A DNA stretch of 50,706 nucleotides. It comes from Thiocapsa sp. KS1. Lineage in GTDB: Bacteria; Pseudomonadota; Gammaproteobacteria; Chromatiales; Chromatiaceae. Position numbers and translations under genes: made by a program. The stretch spans positions 1,216,613 to 1,267,318 of the forward strand of contig NZ_LN848257.1 in the NCBI RefSeq assembly GCF_001499735.1, in the 5' to 3' direction. Shown here piece by piece: positions 8,119 through 17,094 of the stretch. The notes below the pieces were generated by a model. That model was given only the letters and a program-made list of their open reading frames with translations, was not told where the DNA came from and searched no databases. Each line of letters starts with the position of its first letter. The stretch's first letter is position 1.

Positions 8119-9207
8119 TTAATCCCCCGCGGAAACGGCGACTCTGACCACGGCCCCGATCGCTCTGGACAAACGTCTGAGAAGACCGAAAAAGGTCAGC
8201 CCCCACGCCGCAAGCGCAATATAAACGGTAATCGCCGGGATCCACGTCAAGCCATCAAGCTGCAATGCCTTGGCCAACAAATAGGTGCTCGCCGTATACA
8301 TACCCAACGGAAACACCGCGCCCCAGAAGAGAGGCGTGTAAACGATCGGAACGCCTCTGATCCAATGCGTCCAGATCCCCAGAGCAACCAGGAGCGGTAT
8401 CCACCAGGTCCCGGCCGCCCAGAAGAATAGGGTGAAGCCCTTGAGAAAGGGGACCAACTCGACGAGCAAACGGGATTCCTCGGCATGAAGAATCAGGGTC
8501 GCTCCGGCTTGCGTCGCGATCGCGGTCGCTCCCATACTGACCCAGTATGGCGGCGTAAAACTCGCCGGCTCCAAATGCATGAAGGTCAATCGATAGAAAA
8601 CCAGAGCGATGATGTTGATATAGAGCATGCACCCCATGAAGTAAAAGAACAAACTGACGAAGAGAATAAACTGTTGGGCGTCGGGAAACCGAAAGGCGAC
8701 CATTGTCCCGAGCACCGCAATAGATTGCGTGGCGACCGACGCAATCAGCCAGACCCCGCTGATACCCTCCGTCAACGAGGGCTTGGTCGGATGGACGATG
8801 ATTGCGGTAAAGAAGGAGTAAGTAATCAGCAGCCAGAGAAAGGCACCGAAAACCCACAATCCGAACGCAAGATCCGCATCGCCGGTCAGCGTGAAGATCT
8901 GTACCCCGATCACGCAGGTTCCGGCGACGATCGTAAAATAGCCAGGACCCAAGGCATGGGCCCTGAGATCATCGACAAGGTGGATAGGATAGACCAGTAC
9001 GCGAAGACCGGTCATGAACAAGAGCGTGACGAACGCAATCAGGTTGATCAAAAGAAGCGGCTTGGCGATCCAGTCGAGCCCGACCAAATCGCAGGCGATG
9101 GAGACGATCCCGGTCGCCATGACCAACGAGAAATAGGATGGCGGCAGCTTCTCGATCCAATATCGGGCCACCGTTGCGACGGTCTGTGAACGCGTTGGCA
9201 GTCCCAT
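8119..9207 (-). CDS. TDT/SLAC1-type anion or dicarboxylate transporter
   Basis: A 362-residue protein with about ten membrane helices in the TehA/SLAC1/Mae1 (tellurite-resistance/dicarboxylate transporter) family. Recognisable stretches are PPSYFSLVMATGIVSIA near the N-terminus and GTWWIPLLVALGIWTH later. Family members carry anions such as nitrate, chloride, sulfite or dicarboxylates. First in an operon with a molybdopterin oxidoreductase, it could import that enzyme's substrate or export its product. The substrate cannot be read from sequence. An upstream GAGG is poorly spaced, so translation initiation may be weak. Confidence 0.85.
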   Translation of the reverse strand: MGLPTRSQTVATVARYWIEKLPPSYFSLVMATGIVSIACDLVGLDWIAKPLLLINLIAFVTLLFMTGLRVLVYPIHLVDDLRAHALGPGYFTIVAGTCVIGVQIFTLTGDADLAFGLWVFGAFLWLLITYSFFTAIIVHPTKPSLTEGISGVWLIASVATQSIAVLGTMVAFRFPDAQQFILFVSLFFYFMGCMLYINIIALVFYRLTFMHLEPASFTPPYWVSMGATAIATQAGATLILHAEESRLLVELVPFLKGFTLFFWAAGTWWIPLLVALGIWTHWIRGVPIVYTPLFWGAVFPLGMYTASTYLLAKALQLDGLTWIPAITVYIALAAWGLTFFGLLRRLSRAIGAVVRVAVSAGD

Positions 9208-9476
9208 CGTTGCGTCGACGCCTCGGATCGGTCATTGAAGCTGAATTCGGAGATCGGAACCGCAACGGCTGACGGCTATTCAGATCACTCGATCATTGGA
9301 TCACCATGATCTTGTTTACGATTTCCACGAATTCATCATTCTCGGTCTCCTCCCTCCGGCTCCCTCCCGGGAGGGAAGGGGGCGATGCTGCTGCCTTGTT
9401 TAGAGGTACGCCCTCCCCGCTTGCCGGCGAGGGCCGGGGAGGGGTAATCCGACCCCGTACGCCGGAGCCGAGCCGA
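9208..9476. repeat. Intergenic GC-rich palindromes between narI and the TDT operon
   Basis: No gene. Two palindromes are visible: TCCCTCCCGGGAGGGA at 9361-9376, and an 8-bp stem CCCTCCCC (9411-9418) / GGGGAGGG (9436-9443). The second lies shortly after the narI stop and could terminate the nar transcript, though no U-run follows. A short inverted repeat, GATCAT (9291-9296) / ATGATC (9306-9311), lies upstream of the TDT gene. Confidence 0.5.
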
Positions 9477-11018
9477 TCAGCGCCGAGCAACCTGCCGTTG
9501 CGGGAACACCTCTGTCTCCAGGTAGGTGATCAGCGACCAGATCTTGTCCGGACCCAGGTTCGCGTAGGAGGGCATGAGCCATTCGTCCTTGTTTCTCGGC
9601 AGGCCCGCAGCGATGCGGTAGTAGAGCTGTTCGTCGCTCGATCCGCCCTTCAGCGGCTCGGATCTCAGATTGCGTGTCGGCACCGGACGACCTGCGGCGT
9701 CCGTCCTGAGCGCCTGGAGCACCCCGTCGCCGGCCCCGGTCGAGCCGTGGCAGACCGAGCACATGCCGGCGTAGAGCTCCTTGCCTTCCTTGACCATGGC
9801 GAGGGTTGGCTCGGGTCGAGCAGGCACGGTGATCCTTTCGCCGGGCGTGGGGCGGTCTTTCCAAAGGTGCTCGACGGTCTGAACCAGCGAGTCGATCTGC
9901 CGATCCGACAGGGCCGCGAACCCGGGCATTCCGGATCCGGTGAGTCCGTGGACGATGGCGTGACGGAGATCCTCGCTCGAAGCAATCCCGTTGGATGTCG
10001 AGATGAATTGGAAATGTCCTTCCGTCAGATTTCTCGGGACGGCGCTAAAGGTCGGGGATTTGGATCCCGGACCGTCCCCGTGACCTTCCAGTCCATGACA
10101 GCGGGCACATTGACTGACATAGAGCGGGTAGCCTTCGAGAACCTCTTGGGCTTGACTCGAGTCGGGACCCTTCGGCTCGGTTGCGGTTGCGATCGCGGCA
10201 TTGGCGGTTTGAACCAGGCCATCCCCTTTCGGACTGGGCAGGACGAAGGCGATGAGCACCAAGACCCCGACTACCCCTACGGTCAAATAGGTCATATAGG
10301 ACTTGTCGGTCACGCCTTTGAATTCCCAGCAGCCCAAAACCCAGCCGTTCTGAAACTTCTTCGCCGTCGTGCGCAAGACCTGATAGGGCCGGACGAGATA
10401 ATTGACCGGAAGCGTCCAGGCATGAATCAGCTTCGTGAAGGGGAAGTAGGCCGCGAAGGCGAATGCCAGCAGGATATGGATCTTCGACAGAAGCGGCGCC
10501 GATGCCATCAGCTCCGGCTGCGGCGACAGCCGCCAGAGGCTTGCGAACCAGGGGGCTGCGGTGAACGAAACGCCCCAGATACGATGCCCCAAGGCTTGGT
10601 AGATCGCGACACCCAGAATCGCGATGAGGAAGAGATGCACGATGTAGTCATCGGGCTGACTCATCGCACGCATCTCGGGAACCAGGGTACGCCTCACCAG
10701 CGCAATCACCGATCCGACGATGGCGAACAAGCCGCCGAGCGTGGCCATCCAAAAGAAGGCACCGACCCAGCTTCCCCACCCCAGCATCCCGCCGATCAAT
10801 CCGGCGAGATGACCGAAGAACGCCAGGAAGATGCCCCAATGCAGAAAGTGTGCGGCGAGCCCGAGGATGCCTTGGCCGTGGAAGATCCCGCTCGCGCGGG
10901 TCGACATCCCGAACGGCCGATAGACCATCCGAATAAAGGGCACGACAAAGAAGAGCGTCAATGCCACGTAGGGGAAGACACCCCAGATCACGTAACTCGA
11001 AAAGAGGAAATCGTTCAT
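9477..11018 (-). CDS. narI: Nitrate reductase gamma subunit fused to a diheme cytochrome c
   Basis: The first 235 residues are NarI: five membrane helices with the histidines that hold the two b hemes (FLHWGIFLAFFGHLAG; SKIHILLAF; KLIHAW). NarI anchors NarGH and passes quinol electrons to NarH. An additional helix (YLTVGVVGVLVLIAFVLP) then puts the C-terminus in the periplasm, where two cytochrome c domains follow, with CARCH near residue 304 and CSVCH near 420 plus candidate Met ligands (SGMPGF, EWLMPSY). Ordinary NarI is about 230 residues; this one is about 513. The ATG at 11018 overlaps the narJ stop (ATGA); a TTG four codons upstream is less likely. Confidence 0.92.
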   Translation of the reverse strand: MNDFLFSSYVIWGVFPYVALTLFFVVPFIRMVYRPFGMSTRASGIFHGQGILGLAAHFLHWGIFLAFFGHLAGLIGGMLGWGSWVGAFFWMATLGGLFAIVGSVIALVRRTLVPEMRAMSQPDDYIVHLFLIAILGVAIYQALGHRIWGVSFTAAPWFASLWRLSPQPELMASAPLLSKIHILLAFAFAAYFPFTKLIHAWTLPVNYLVRPYQVLRTTAKKFQNGWVLGCWEFKGVTDKSYMTYLTVGVVGVLVLIAFVLPSPKGDGLVQTANAAIATATEPKGPDSSQAQEVLEGYPLYVSQCARCHGLEGHGDGPGSKSPTFSAVPRNLTEGHFQFISTSNGIASSEDLRHAIVHGLTGSGMPGFAALSDRQIDSLVQTVEHLWKDRPTPGERITVPARPEPTLAMVKEGKELYAGMCSVCHGSTGAGDGVLQALRTDAAGRPVPTRNLRSEPLKGGSSDEQLYYRIAAGLPRNKDEWLMPSYANLGPDKIWSLITYLETEVFPQRQVARR

Positions 11019-11764
11019 TGGTGCCCCCAACCGGTGGTGGACAGTTCAGGAGAGGGAGAAAGGCCCGGCGTCGACGAGGTGCCCTTGCGCACCGGGATCG
11101 TCGCTTGAACCTCCGGAGCGAGCCAGACGGGATCATCGGCGAGACGTTCCAAATCCTCCTCCGCGACAAACTCGAGCGCTTCCATCAAGAGGTCGTAGAC
11201 GCTCTCGTATTTCTGCATCGCCTTGCGCATCGCCGGGATGCCCGGCTGCAGGTACTGGTCGACGAAGCGTCGTCGCAAGCCGATACCGTCGCGTTCGGGA
11301 TGCGCACTGCTGACCGCCAGAAACTCGAGCATGACCGGCAGAAAATCCGGCAGCTCCGCCCCGGCGAGATCGAACCCGAAGTGCTCGTAGCTCGCCTTCA
11401 GCTCGATCATGTACTGATTGCGCCCGCAGGCACCGGCGCCCCGGCACGAGTTGGGCTCTTCATACATGTGCGACCCCAGATAGAGCGGACAGGGCGGCGT
11501 CAGCTCCAGGGTTGCGGTGTACTCGTCGACGTTGTGCGCGGCTGGGGATGCCAGGAAACGCTCGATGCGCTCGCGCATCGGCGTCTCCGGGATGGCCTGG
11601 AGGAATCGCTCCACCCGTCCGGTGTCCCGGACGGCTGGATTGAGCAAGAGCTCTGCGATCACCCCGTACATGGCCCCGAGATCCCAGCCGGCCGACCCCG
11701 TCGAGACAGCTCCGGACGAGCCCGGACCCGATGCGAAGGTTTCGGTCGATTGGACTGCGCTCAT
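11015..11764 (-). CDS. narJ: Nitrate reductase chaperone NarJ
   Basis: A cytoplasmic chaperone of the TorD/NarJ family that holds NarG for Moco insertion and membrane docking. The 249-residue protein carries the typical PPCPLYLGSHMYEEP region, the helical LPDFLPVMLEFLAV motif and HPERDG. The C-terminal tail (about residues 225-249) is Ser/Pro-rich and unlike standard NarJ. The start lies 2 bases after the narH stop, and the stop overlaps the narI start, as expected for a tightly coupled operon. Confidence 0.93.
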   Translation of the reverse strand: MSAVQSTETFASGPGSSGAVSTGSAGWDLGAMYGVIAELLLNPAVRDTGRVERFLQAIPETPMRERIERFLASPAAHNVDEYTATLELTPPCPLYLGSHMYEEPNSCRGAGACGRNQYMIELKASYEHFGFDLAGAELPDFLPVMLEFLAVSSAHPERDGIGLRRRFVDQYLQPGIPAMRKAMQKYESVYDLLMEALEFVAEEDLERLADDPVWLAPEVQATIPVRKGTSSTPGLSPSPELSTTGWGHQ

Positions 11765-11766
11765 GG

Positions 11767-13314
11767 TCAGCTCCCCACACCCATCTTGTTGCCGTGGAAG
11801 GACGTCCGCCGCTTCGGACTCTGCTCGGGTGCGAGCAGGTCGTATCCGGTGAACCCACGCTCCAGGTACGGCGCGTTGTCGGTGTCTTCCGTCCGCGAGG
11901 TCGCGATGACGAACCGCTCGTGGAAGTGCGCGAGCGAAAGCAGTCGGTGCATATGCCGCGCTTGCTCGATCGTCAGTCCGACGGCCTTCAGAACGGTGTC
12001 GTCCGTGCGACCCTCCACCCGCTCCAGGCGACGGAACTCGCGCAATGCGAGCTGGCGCAACAGGGCCGTCTCGACGAGCTTCGTATTCCCGGCGGCCAAG
12101 AGACGCGCGAGGTACTCGATCGGGATCCGAAACTCCTTCAGATCCGGCAGCACCGTGCCTCCGTTCACCATATCGAGCGTGCCCCGATCATTCGGCTTGG
12201 CCGTCTGAACCGGACTCTCCGGCGGGATATAGAAAAGGCTCGGCAGCGTGCGGAACTCCGGATGCAGCGGCAGCGCGATCTCCCATTCCTTCACCATCTT
12301 GTAGACGGGCGAGCGGCGGCAGGCCTCCAGCCAGTTGTCCGAGATGCCCTGACGCTTGGCCTCGGCGATGATCTCCGGGTCGAAGGGGTTCAGGATGATC
12401 CCGCGATGCCGATCGACCAGCTCATGCTCGGGCGCATTCGCCGTCTCGGCGACGCGATCCAGGTCATACAGCAGCGGGCCGAGATAGCGGATACGACCCA
12501 CGCACGCCTGGAAGCACATCGGCGGCTGGCCGGTCTCGAGCCGCGGGAAGCAGAGGATACATTTCTCCGACTTACCGGTGCGCCAGTTGTAATAGGTCTT
12601 CTTGTAGGGGCAACCCGAGACGCAATAGCGCCAACCCCGGCACCGATCCTGATCGATCAGCACCACGCCGTCCTCTTCGCGCTTGTAGTTCGCACCCGAG
12701 GGACAAGAGCCGACGCACGCCGGATTCAGGCAGTGATTACAGATGCGCGGCAGATACATCATGAAGGAATTTTCGAACTTCAGCAGCGCCTGACGTGCCG
12801 CGGGCGTCATATCGCTGAAGTTGTAGTCGAGCTTACCCGTGCCCTCTTCATGGGTGCCGGCGCCGTTGTCCTCCCAATTCACGCCGTAGGTCAGCTCGAT
12901 GTCTTCCTCGCCGGTGATCTGCGATTTGGGACGTGCAACCGGCTGCGAGTACTTGGTCGGCTGCTCCGAATGCAGATCCTCGTAGGTGAACGTGAAGGGC
13001 CCCTTGCCGTAATAGTCGTCCATCTGCGGCAGAACCGGGTTGTAGAAGAGACTGATCATCTCCCAAAACCGCGAGGCCTGGTTCAGCTTGGGCGCATCCT
13101 CGCCCGGATTCTCCTTCCAGCCACCGCGGTATTTCTCCTGGTTCTCCCATTGCTTGGGATAGCCCGCACCCGGCTTGGTCTCGACATTGTTCCAGAACAT
13201 GTATTCCGCGCCTTCGCGGTTGGTCCACACGTTCTTGCACGCAATGGTGCAGGTTTGACAACCCAGACACTTATCCAGGTTGAAGACGATACCCATCTGT
13301 TGCTTGATACGCAT
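11767..13314 (-). CDS. narH: Nitrate reductase beta subunit, iron-sulfur protein
   Basis: NarH (515 residues) relays electrons from the NarI hemes to NarG through one [3Fe-4S] and three [4Fe-4S] clusters. All four cysteine groups are visible: CLGCQTCTIAC near residue 19; CNHCLNPACVGSCP near 193; CRGWRYCVSGCP, where Trp replaces a Cys as in the [3Fe-4S] group; and CILCFPRLETGQPPMCFQAC. It begins MRIKQQMGIVFNLDKC, the normal NarH start, 3 bases after the narG stop. Length agrees with the family. Confidence 0.97.
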   Translation of the reverse strand: MRIKQQMGIVFNLDKCLGCQTCTIACKNVWTNREGAEYMFWNNVETKPGAGYPKQWENQEKYRGGWKENPGEDAPKLNQASRFWEMISLFYNPVLPQMDDYYGKGPFTFTYEDLHSEQPTKYSQPVARPKSQITGEEDIELTYGVNWEDNGAGTHEEGTGKLDYNFSDMTPAARQALLKFENSFMMYLPRICNHCLNPACVGSCPSGANYKREEDGVVLIDQDRCRGWRYCVSGCPYKKTYYNWRTGKSEKCILCFPRLETGQPPMCFQACVGRIRYLGPLLYDLDRVAETANAPEHELVDRHRGIILNPFDPEIIAEAKRQGISDNWLEACRRSPVYKMVKEWEIALPLHPEFRTLPSLFYIPPESPVQTAKPNDRGTLDMVNGGTVLPDLKEFRIPIEYLARLLAAGNTKLVETALLRQLALREFRRLERVEGRTDDTVLKAVGLTIEQARHMHRLLSLAHFHERFVIATSRTEDTDNAPYLERGFTGYDLLAPEQSPKRRTSFHGNKMGVGS

Positions 13315-13317
13315 GTT

Positions 13318-16300
13318 CTATGCCCCGACGTTGAGCTGCGACTCTTGATAGATGACCTTCCGCCCGCGTGTCTCCATGGGTTTCTTCCGAATGAGCACCA
13401 CGCAATCGCGTTCGGATGGACTGGTTCCCTGATAGTTCAGCCAATAGGTCCAGTTGGCATAGCCACCGACCATGGTCGCGGGATTCATCATGATGCGCGT
13501 GGTGGCGTTGTTGTTGCCGCCGCGCAGATCGCTCGCCCCGCGTTCTCGCGCCAAGGACGAGAAGGGTACGTTCACGTGACGCTCGGTCTGGTGATAGACG
13601 ATGGACATGTCGCGCGGCACCGTATGGCTCACCACCGCACGGGCGACCTGGATCCCGTTCTCGTTGAAGATCTCCACCCAATCGTTGTCCTTCACACCGA
13701 TATCGCGCGCATCGTCGTCGTTGATCCAGACCGTCGGCCCGCCGCGGAACATGTTCTGCATCTGCCACGAGTCGCCGAACATGCTGTGGATGCCCCATTT
13801 CTGATGCGGGGTGATGAAGCGGAAGAGCTTCGCACCCTTCATCTTGATGTCCTTCTGGGCCACGTCGCCGATCGAGACCATATCCACCGGCGGCTTATAG
13901 ACCGGGAAGTCCTCTCCGAGGTCGCGGAACATGCGATGGTCGTAATAGATCTCTTGTCGTCCGGTGAGCGTGTGGAAGGGCTTGAGCGCCTCGATGTTCA
14001 AGGTCCAGGGCGAATAGGTCCGCCCCTTGGTCTCGATCGCCGACCAATGCGGCGAGGTCAGCGCTCGTCTCGGCTGAGAGATCAGATCCGGGTAGTGATA
14101 GGCCGTCTCCCGCTCGGGTTCGACGATATGCGCGAGCGGCACCCCGCAGCGCTTCTCGAGGTTCTTGAAGATCTGATAGGACAGCTCGCCGTCGCTCTCG
14201 GGAGAGATACGGAGGATTACCTCGCAGACCTTCGCAGCCGTTTCCATGTTCGGCCGTCCCTGCTTCTCGCCGACCAGATAGCTCTCCTTCATCTGCTCGT
14301 ACACCTCGGCGAGATCACCCTTGATCCCCTTTGCGCCGTAGCTGTTGGGCTTGGTGACGGCCGGACCCAGCGTGGTGTACATGTCGTGGATCTTGGTGTA
14401 GTCACGCGTCACGACACTGACGTTCGGGAAGGTCTTGCCGGGAATCGGCTCGCTCTCGCCTTTCCACCAGTCGCGCAGCTCGCCCATGGGTTGCGCCATC
14501 TCGTCGGGCGTATCCGTGCTGAGCGCCGTCATCACGAGATCCTCGATCGGATCGGGTAGATGCACTTTGGCCAGCTCGCTGATCTTCTCGGCGATGAGTC
14601 GGAAGGCCTCCCAGTCGTGCTTGGATTCATAGGCCGGGTCATGTGCCGGCGTGAAGGGATGCAGGAAGGAATGCAGATCCGTACAGGTCAGATCGAACTT
14701 CTCGTACCAGTGCGCCGTGGGGAGCACGATGTCGGAGTAGTTCGCGGAGGAGTCCATCCGCAGGTTGACGTTGTAGATGAGATCCAGCTTCCCGAGCGGC
14801 GCGTTCTCGGTCCAATCGATCTCGTTCACCATGTCCTTGGCGCGGGTCTCGCCCCCGAGCACATTGTTGTGCGTGCCGAGCATGTGCTTCAGGTTGAGCT
14901 CATGCCCGCGCATGCTGGTGCCGATGAGATTGCCGCGATAGATCCAAAGCACCTTCGGGTGGTTCTTGGGCGCATCCACATTGGGCAGCGCGAACTTGAG
15001 CTTGCGCTCCTTGAATTGCTGCGCGACCCATGTCTTCACATCCTCGAGGCTTTTGCACCCGGCCTTGCGCGCGTCCTGCATGACGTCCGTGGGATTGCGC
15101 TCGTCGAACTGCGGGAAAAAGGGCAGCCACCCGTTGCGCACGGCCACCGCGTTCATATCGGCGGCGTGGTTGGCGCGCGCCGGCATCTCCTTGGCGCGCG
15201 GCGCCCAGAGCGGATCCAGACTCATCCCGTCGTAGCGCCACTGATCCGTGTGGAAGTAGAAGTAAGAGGTCGAGTTCTGCTGACGCCCGACGTTGCCCCA
15301 GTCGGCCGCGTTGCCGATCGTCCCGATGGCGGCCATGTTGCGGATCTTCTCGGTGCCCACGTAGTGCGCAAACCCGCCGCCGTTGCGCCCCTGACACCCG
15401 GTCAGGATCCCCATGACGGCCTCGGAGCGATAGGTCAGCGACCCGCCGTGATACCAGTGCAGGATGCCCGAGCCGGTGATGAAGAGACACTTGCCCTTGG
15501 TCTTCTCGGCGGTGTCGGCCCATTCGCGGGCGACGCGGATCGCGAGGTTGCGATCCACACCCGTCTCCTGCTCCTGCCAGGCCGGGGTGTAGGCCTCCGA
15601 GGCGTCGTCGTAGTCCTTCGGGTAGCCCGAGCCGGAGAGACCGCGGTTCACGCCGAAGCTGGCGAGCAGCAGGTCGTAGGCCGTTGCAACGCGGACCTTG
15701 GTGCCGTCCTTCTTGGTCAGGACGCGGCTCGGCACACCGCGAAGGCTCTTCCTCGCCTTCTCGCCACGCAGCGCCGTGGTCCCGAACTCGACGTTGAAGG
15801 TGTGCGTGAAGTCGGCGTACTCGACGATGACCTCCTCGAACTCGCCGTCCATGAGTGTGAGCAGCGGATCGAACGGCTGGGCCGTCACCGCGTCCTCGTT
15901 CTTGAGGTTCCAGCGCCCGGTGTTCTTCTCCTCCCAGCGGAAGCCCAGCGTCCCGCCCGGCAGGCGCAATTCGCCCTCTTTGTCGAAACAGGGCAGCTTC
16001 CAGTCGGCCAATTCTTCGTCGGCATAGGCCGCGACATCGCTGGCGCGCAGGAACCGGCCACTCGCGAAGTGATCGCCTTCCTGATCCAGGATCACCAGGA
16101 ACGGCAGATTGGTGTATTGCGCTACATAGCTGTGAAAATACTCGGAACGGCGATTGACATGGAACTCCTGCAGGATGACGTGAATACAGGAGAGGATGAA
16201 CGCCGTATCCGTACCGGGACGCACCGGCACCCAGAGATCGGCGAACTTGGTCACGTCTGAATAGTCGGGCGAGAGATTGACCAGCTTGCCGCCGTTGTAT

Positions 16301-17094
16301 TTATGCTCGGAGGCGAAATGGGCATCGGCCGTGCGGGTCATCGGCAGGTTCGAGCCCATCACGATCCAATAGGCGCTCTGATACCAGTCGGCCGATTCAT
16401 GCACATCGGTCTGGTCGCCCCAGATCATCGGCATGACATGCGGCAGATCGTGATACCACTCGTAGAAGCTGAGCATGGTTCCGCCGAGCAGATTCGACAG
16501 GCGGTGACCGGAGAGGAAGCTCACCATACTCATCGCCGGGATCGGCGAGAAGGATGCCAGATGGTCCGCGCCGTGCTCCTTGATGGTATAGATCTTGGCC
16601 GCGGCGATGATCTCGGTCGCCTCGTCCCAGGTCGTGCGACGCCAGCCCGCCTTGCCGCGGGCGTTGCGATAGGCTTTTGAGCGCTCGGGATTCTCGACGA
16701 TCGCGCCCCAGGCGGCGATCGGATCCTTCCCCGCTGCGCGTTCCGCCCGCCAGAAGTCGAGCAGCACCGCGCGGACGTAGGGATATTTCGGACGCACCGG
16801 GCTATAGGGATACCAGGATGCCGAGATCCCGCGCTGGCAGCCGCGCGGCTCGTAGTTCGGCGTCTCGTCGTTGATCTGGGGCCAGTCGGTCTTCTGCAGC
16901 TCCCAGGTGATCATGCCATTCTTGACGAAGACCTCCCAAGAGCAGGAGCCGGAGCAATTGACGCTATGGCTCGTGCGCACCGACTTGTCGTATTGCCAGC
17001 GGCGGCGATAGAAGTCTTCCCATTTGCGCGGCTCGTCGAGCTCGCGGAACCAGCGGGAGCCACCGTTGCCGTTGTCGTCTTTGGTCTTGCTCAT
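13318..17094 (-). CDS. narG: Respiratory nitrate reductase alpha subunit
   Basis: The catalytic subunit (1258 residues; family about 1240), which reduces nitrate to nitrite at a bis-MGD molybdenum centre on the cytoplasmic face. HSVNCSGSCSWEVFVKNGM near residue 43 is the FS0 cluster motif with its His ligand. YSPVRPKYPYVR, the Mo-binding region around SPIPAMSMVSF, and VNLRMDSSANYSDIVLPTAHWYEK are typical of NarG. No Tat export signal is needed for the Nar type. The start codon overlaps the stop of the upstream DUF59-like gene (ATGA), so narG translation is coupled to it. The large antisense frames at 11731-14559 and 14560-16260 are codon-bias shadows. Confidence 0.98.
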   Translation of the reverse strand: MSKTKDDNGNGGSRWFRELDEPRKWEDFYRRRWQYDKSVRTSHSVNCSGSCSWEVFVKNGMITWELQKTDWPQINDETPNYEPRGCQRGISASWYPYSPVRPKYPYVRAVLLDFWRAERAAGKDPIAAWGAIVENPERSKAYRNARGKAGWRRTTWDEATEIIAAAKIYTIKEHGADHLASFSPIPAMSMVSFLSGHRLSNLLGGTMLSFYEWYHDLPHVMPMIWGDQTDVHESADWYQSAYWIVMGSNLPMTRTADAHFASEHKYNGGKLVNLSPDYSDVTKFADLWVPVRPGTDTAFILSCIHVILQEFHVNRRSEYFHSYVAQYTNLPFLVILDQEGDHFASGRFLRASDVAAYADEELADWKLPCFDKEGELRLPGGTLGFRWEEKNTGRWNLKNEDAVTAQPFDPLLTLMDGEFEEVIVEYADFTHTFNVEFGTTALRGEKARKSLRGVPSRVLTKKDGTKVRVATAYDLLLASFGVNRGLSGSGYPKDYDDASEAYTPAWQEQETGVDRNLAIRVAREWADTAEKTKGKCLFITGSGILHWYHGGSLTYRSEAVMGILTGCQGRNGGGFAHYVGTEKIRNMAAIGTIGNAADWGNVGRQQNSTSYFYFHTDQWRYDGMSLDPLWAPRAKEMPARANHAADMNAVAVRNGWLPFFPQFDERNPTDVMQDARKAGCKSLEDVKTWVAQQFKERKLKFALPNVDAPKNHPKVLWIYRGNLIGTSMRGHELNLKHMLGTHNNVLGGETRAKDMVNEIDWTENAPLGKLDLIYNVNLRMDSSANYSDIVLPTAHWYEKFDLTCTDLHSFLHPFTPAHDPAYESKHDWEAFRLIAEKISELAKVHLPDPIEDLVMTALSTDTPDEMAQPMGELRDWWKGESEPIPGKTFPNVSVVTRDYTKIHDMYTTLGPAVTKPNSYGAKGIKGDLAEVYEQMKESYLVGEKQGRPNMETAAKVCEVILRISPESDGELSYQIFKNLEKRCGVPLAHIVEPERETAYHYPDLISQPRRALTSPHWSAIETKGRTYSPWTLNIEALKPFHTLTGRQEIYYDHRMFRDLGEDFPVYKPPVDMVSIGDVAQKDIKMKGAKLFRFITPHQKWGIHSMFGDSWQMQNMFRGGPTVWINDDDARDIGVKDNDWVEIFNENGIQVARAVVSHTVPRDMSIVYHQTERHVNVPFSSLARERGASDLRGGNNNATTRIMMNPATMVGGYANWTYWLNYQGTSPSERDCVVLIRKKPMETRGRKVIYQESQLNVGA

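Noticed and set aside
11731-14559. 942-residue plus-strand reading frame opposite narG/narH
   Set aside because: Antisense shadow of conserved narGH in GC-rich DNA; no ribosome site and no recognisable domain. The same holds for 14560-16260.
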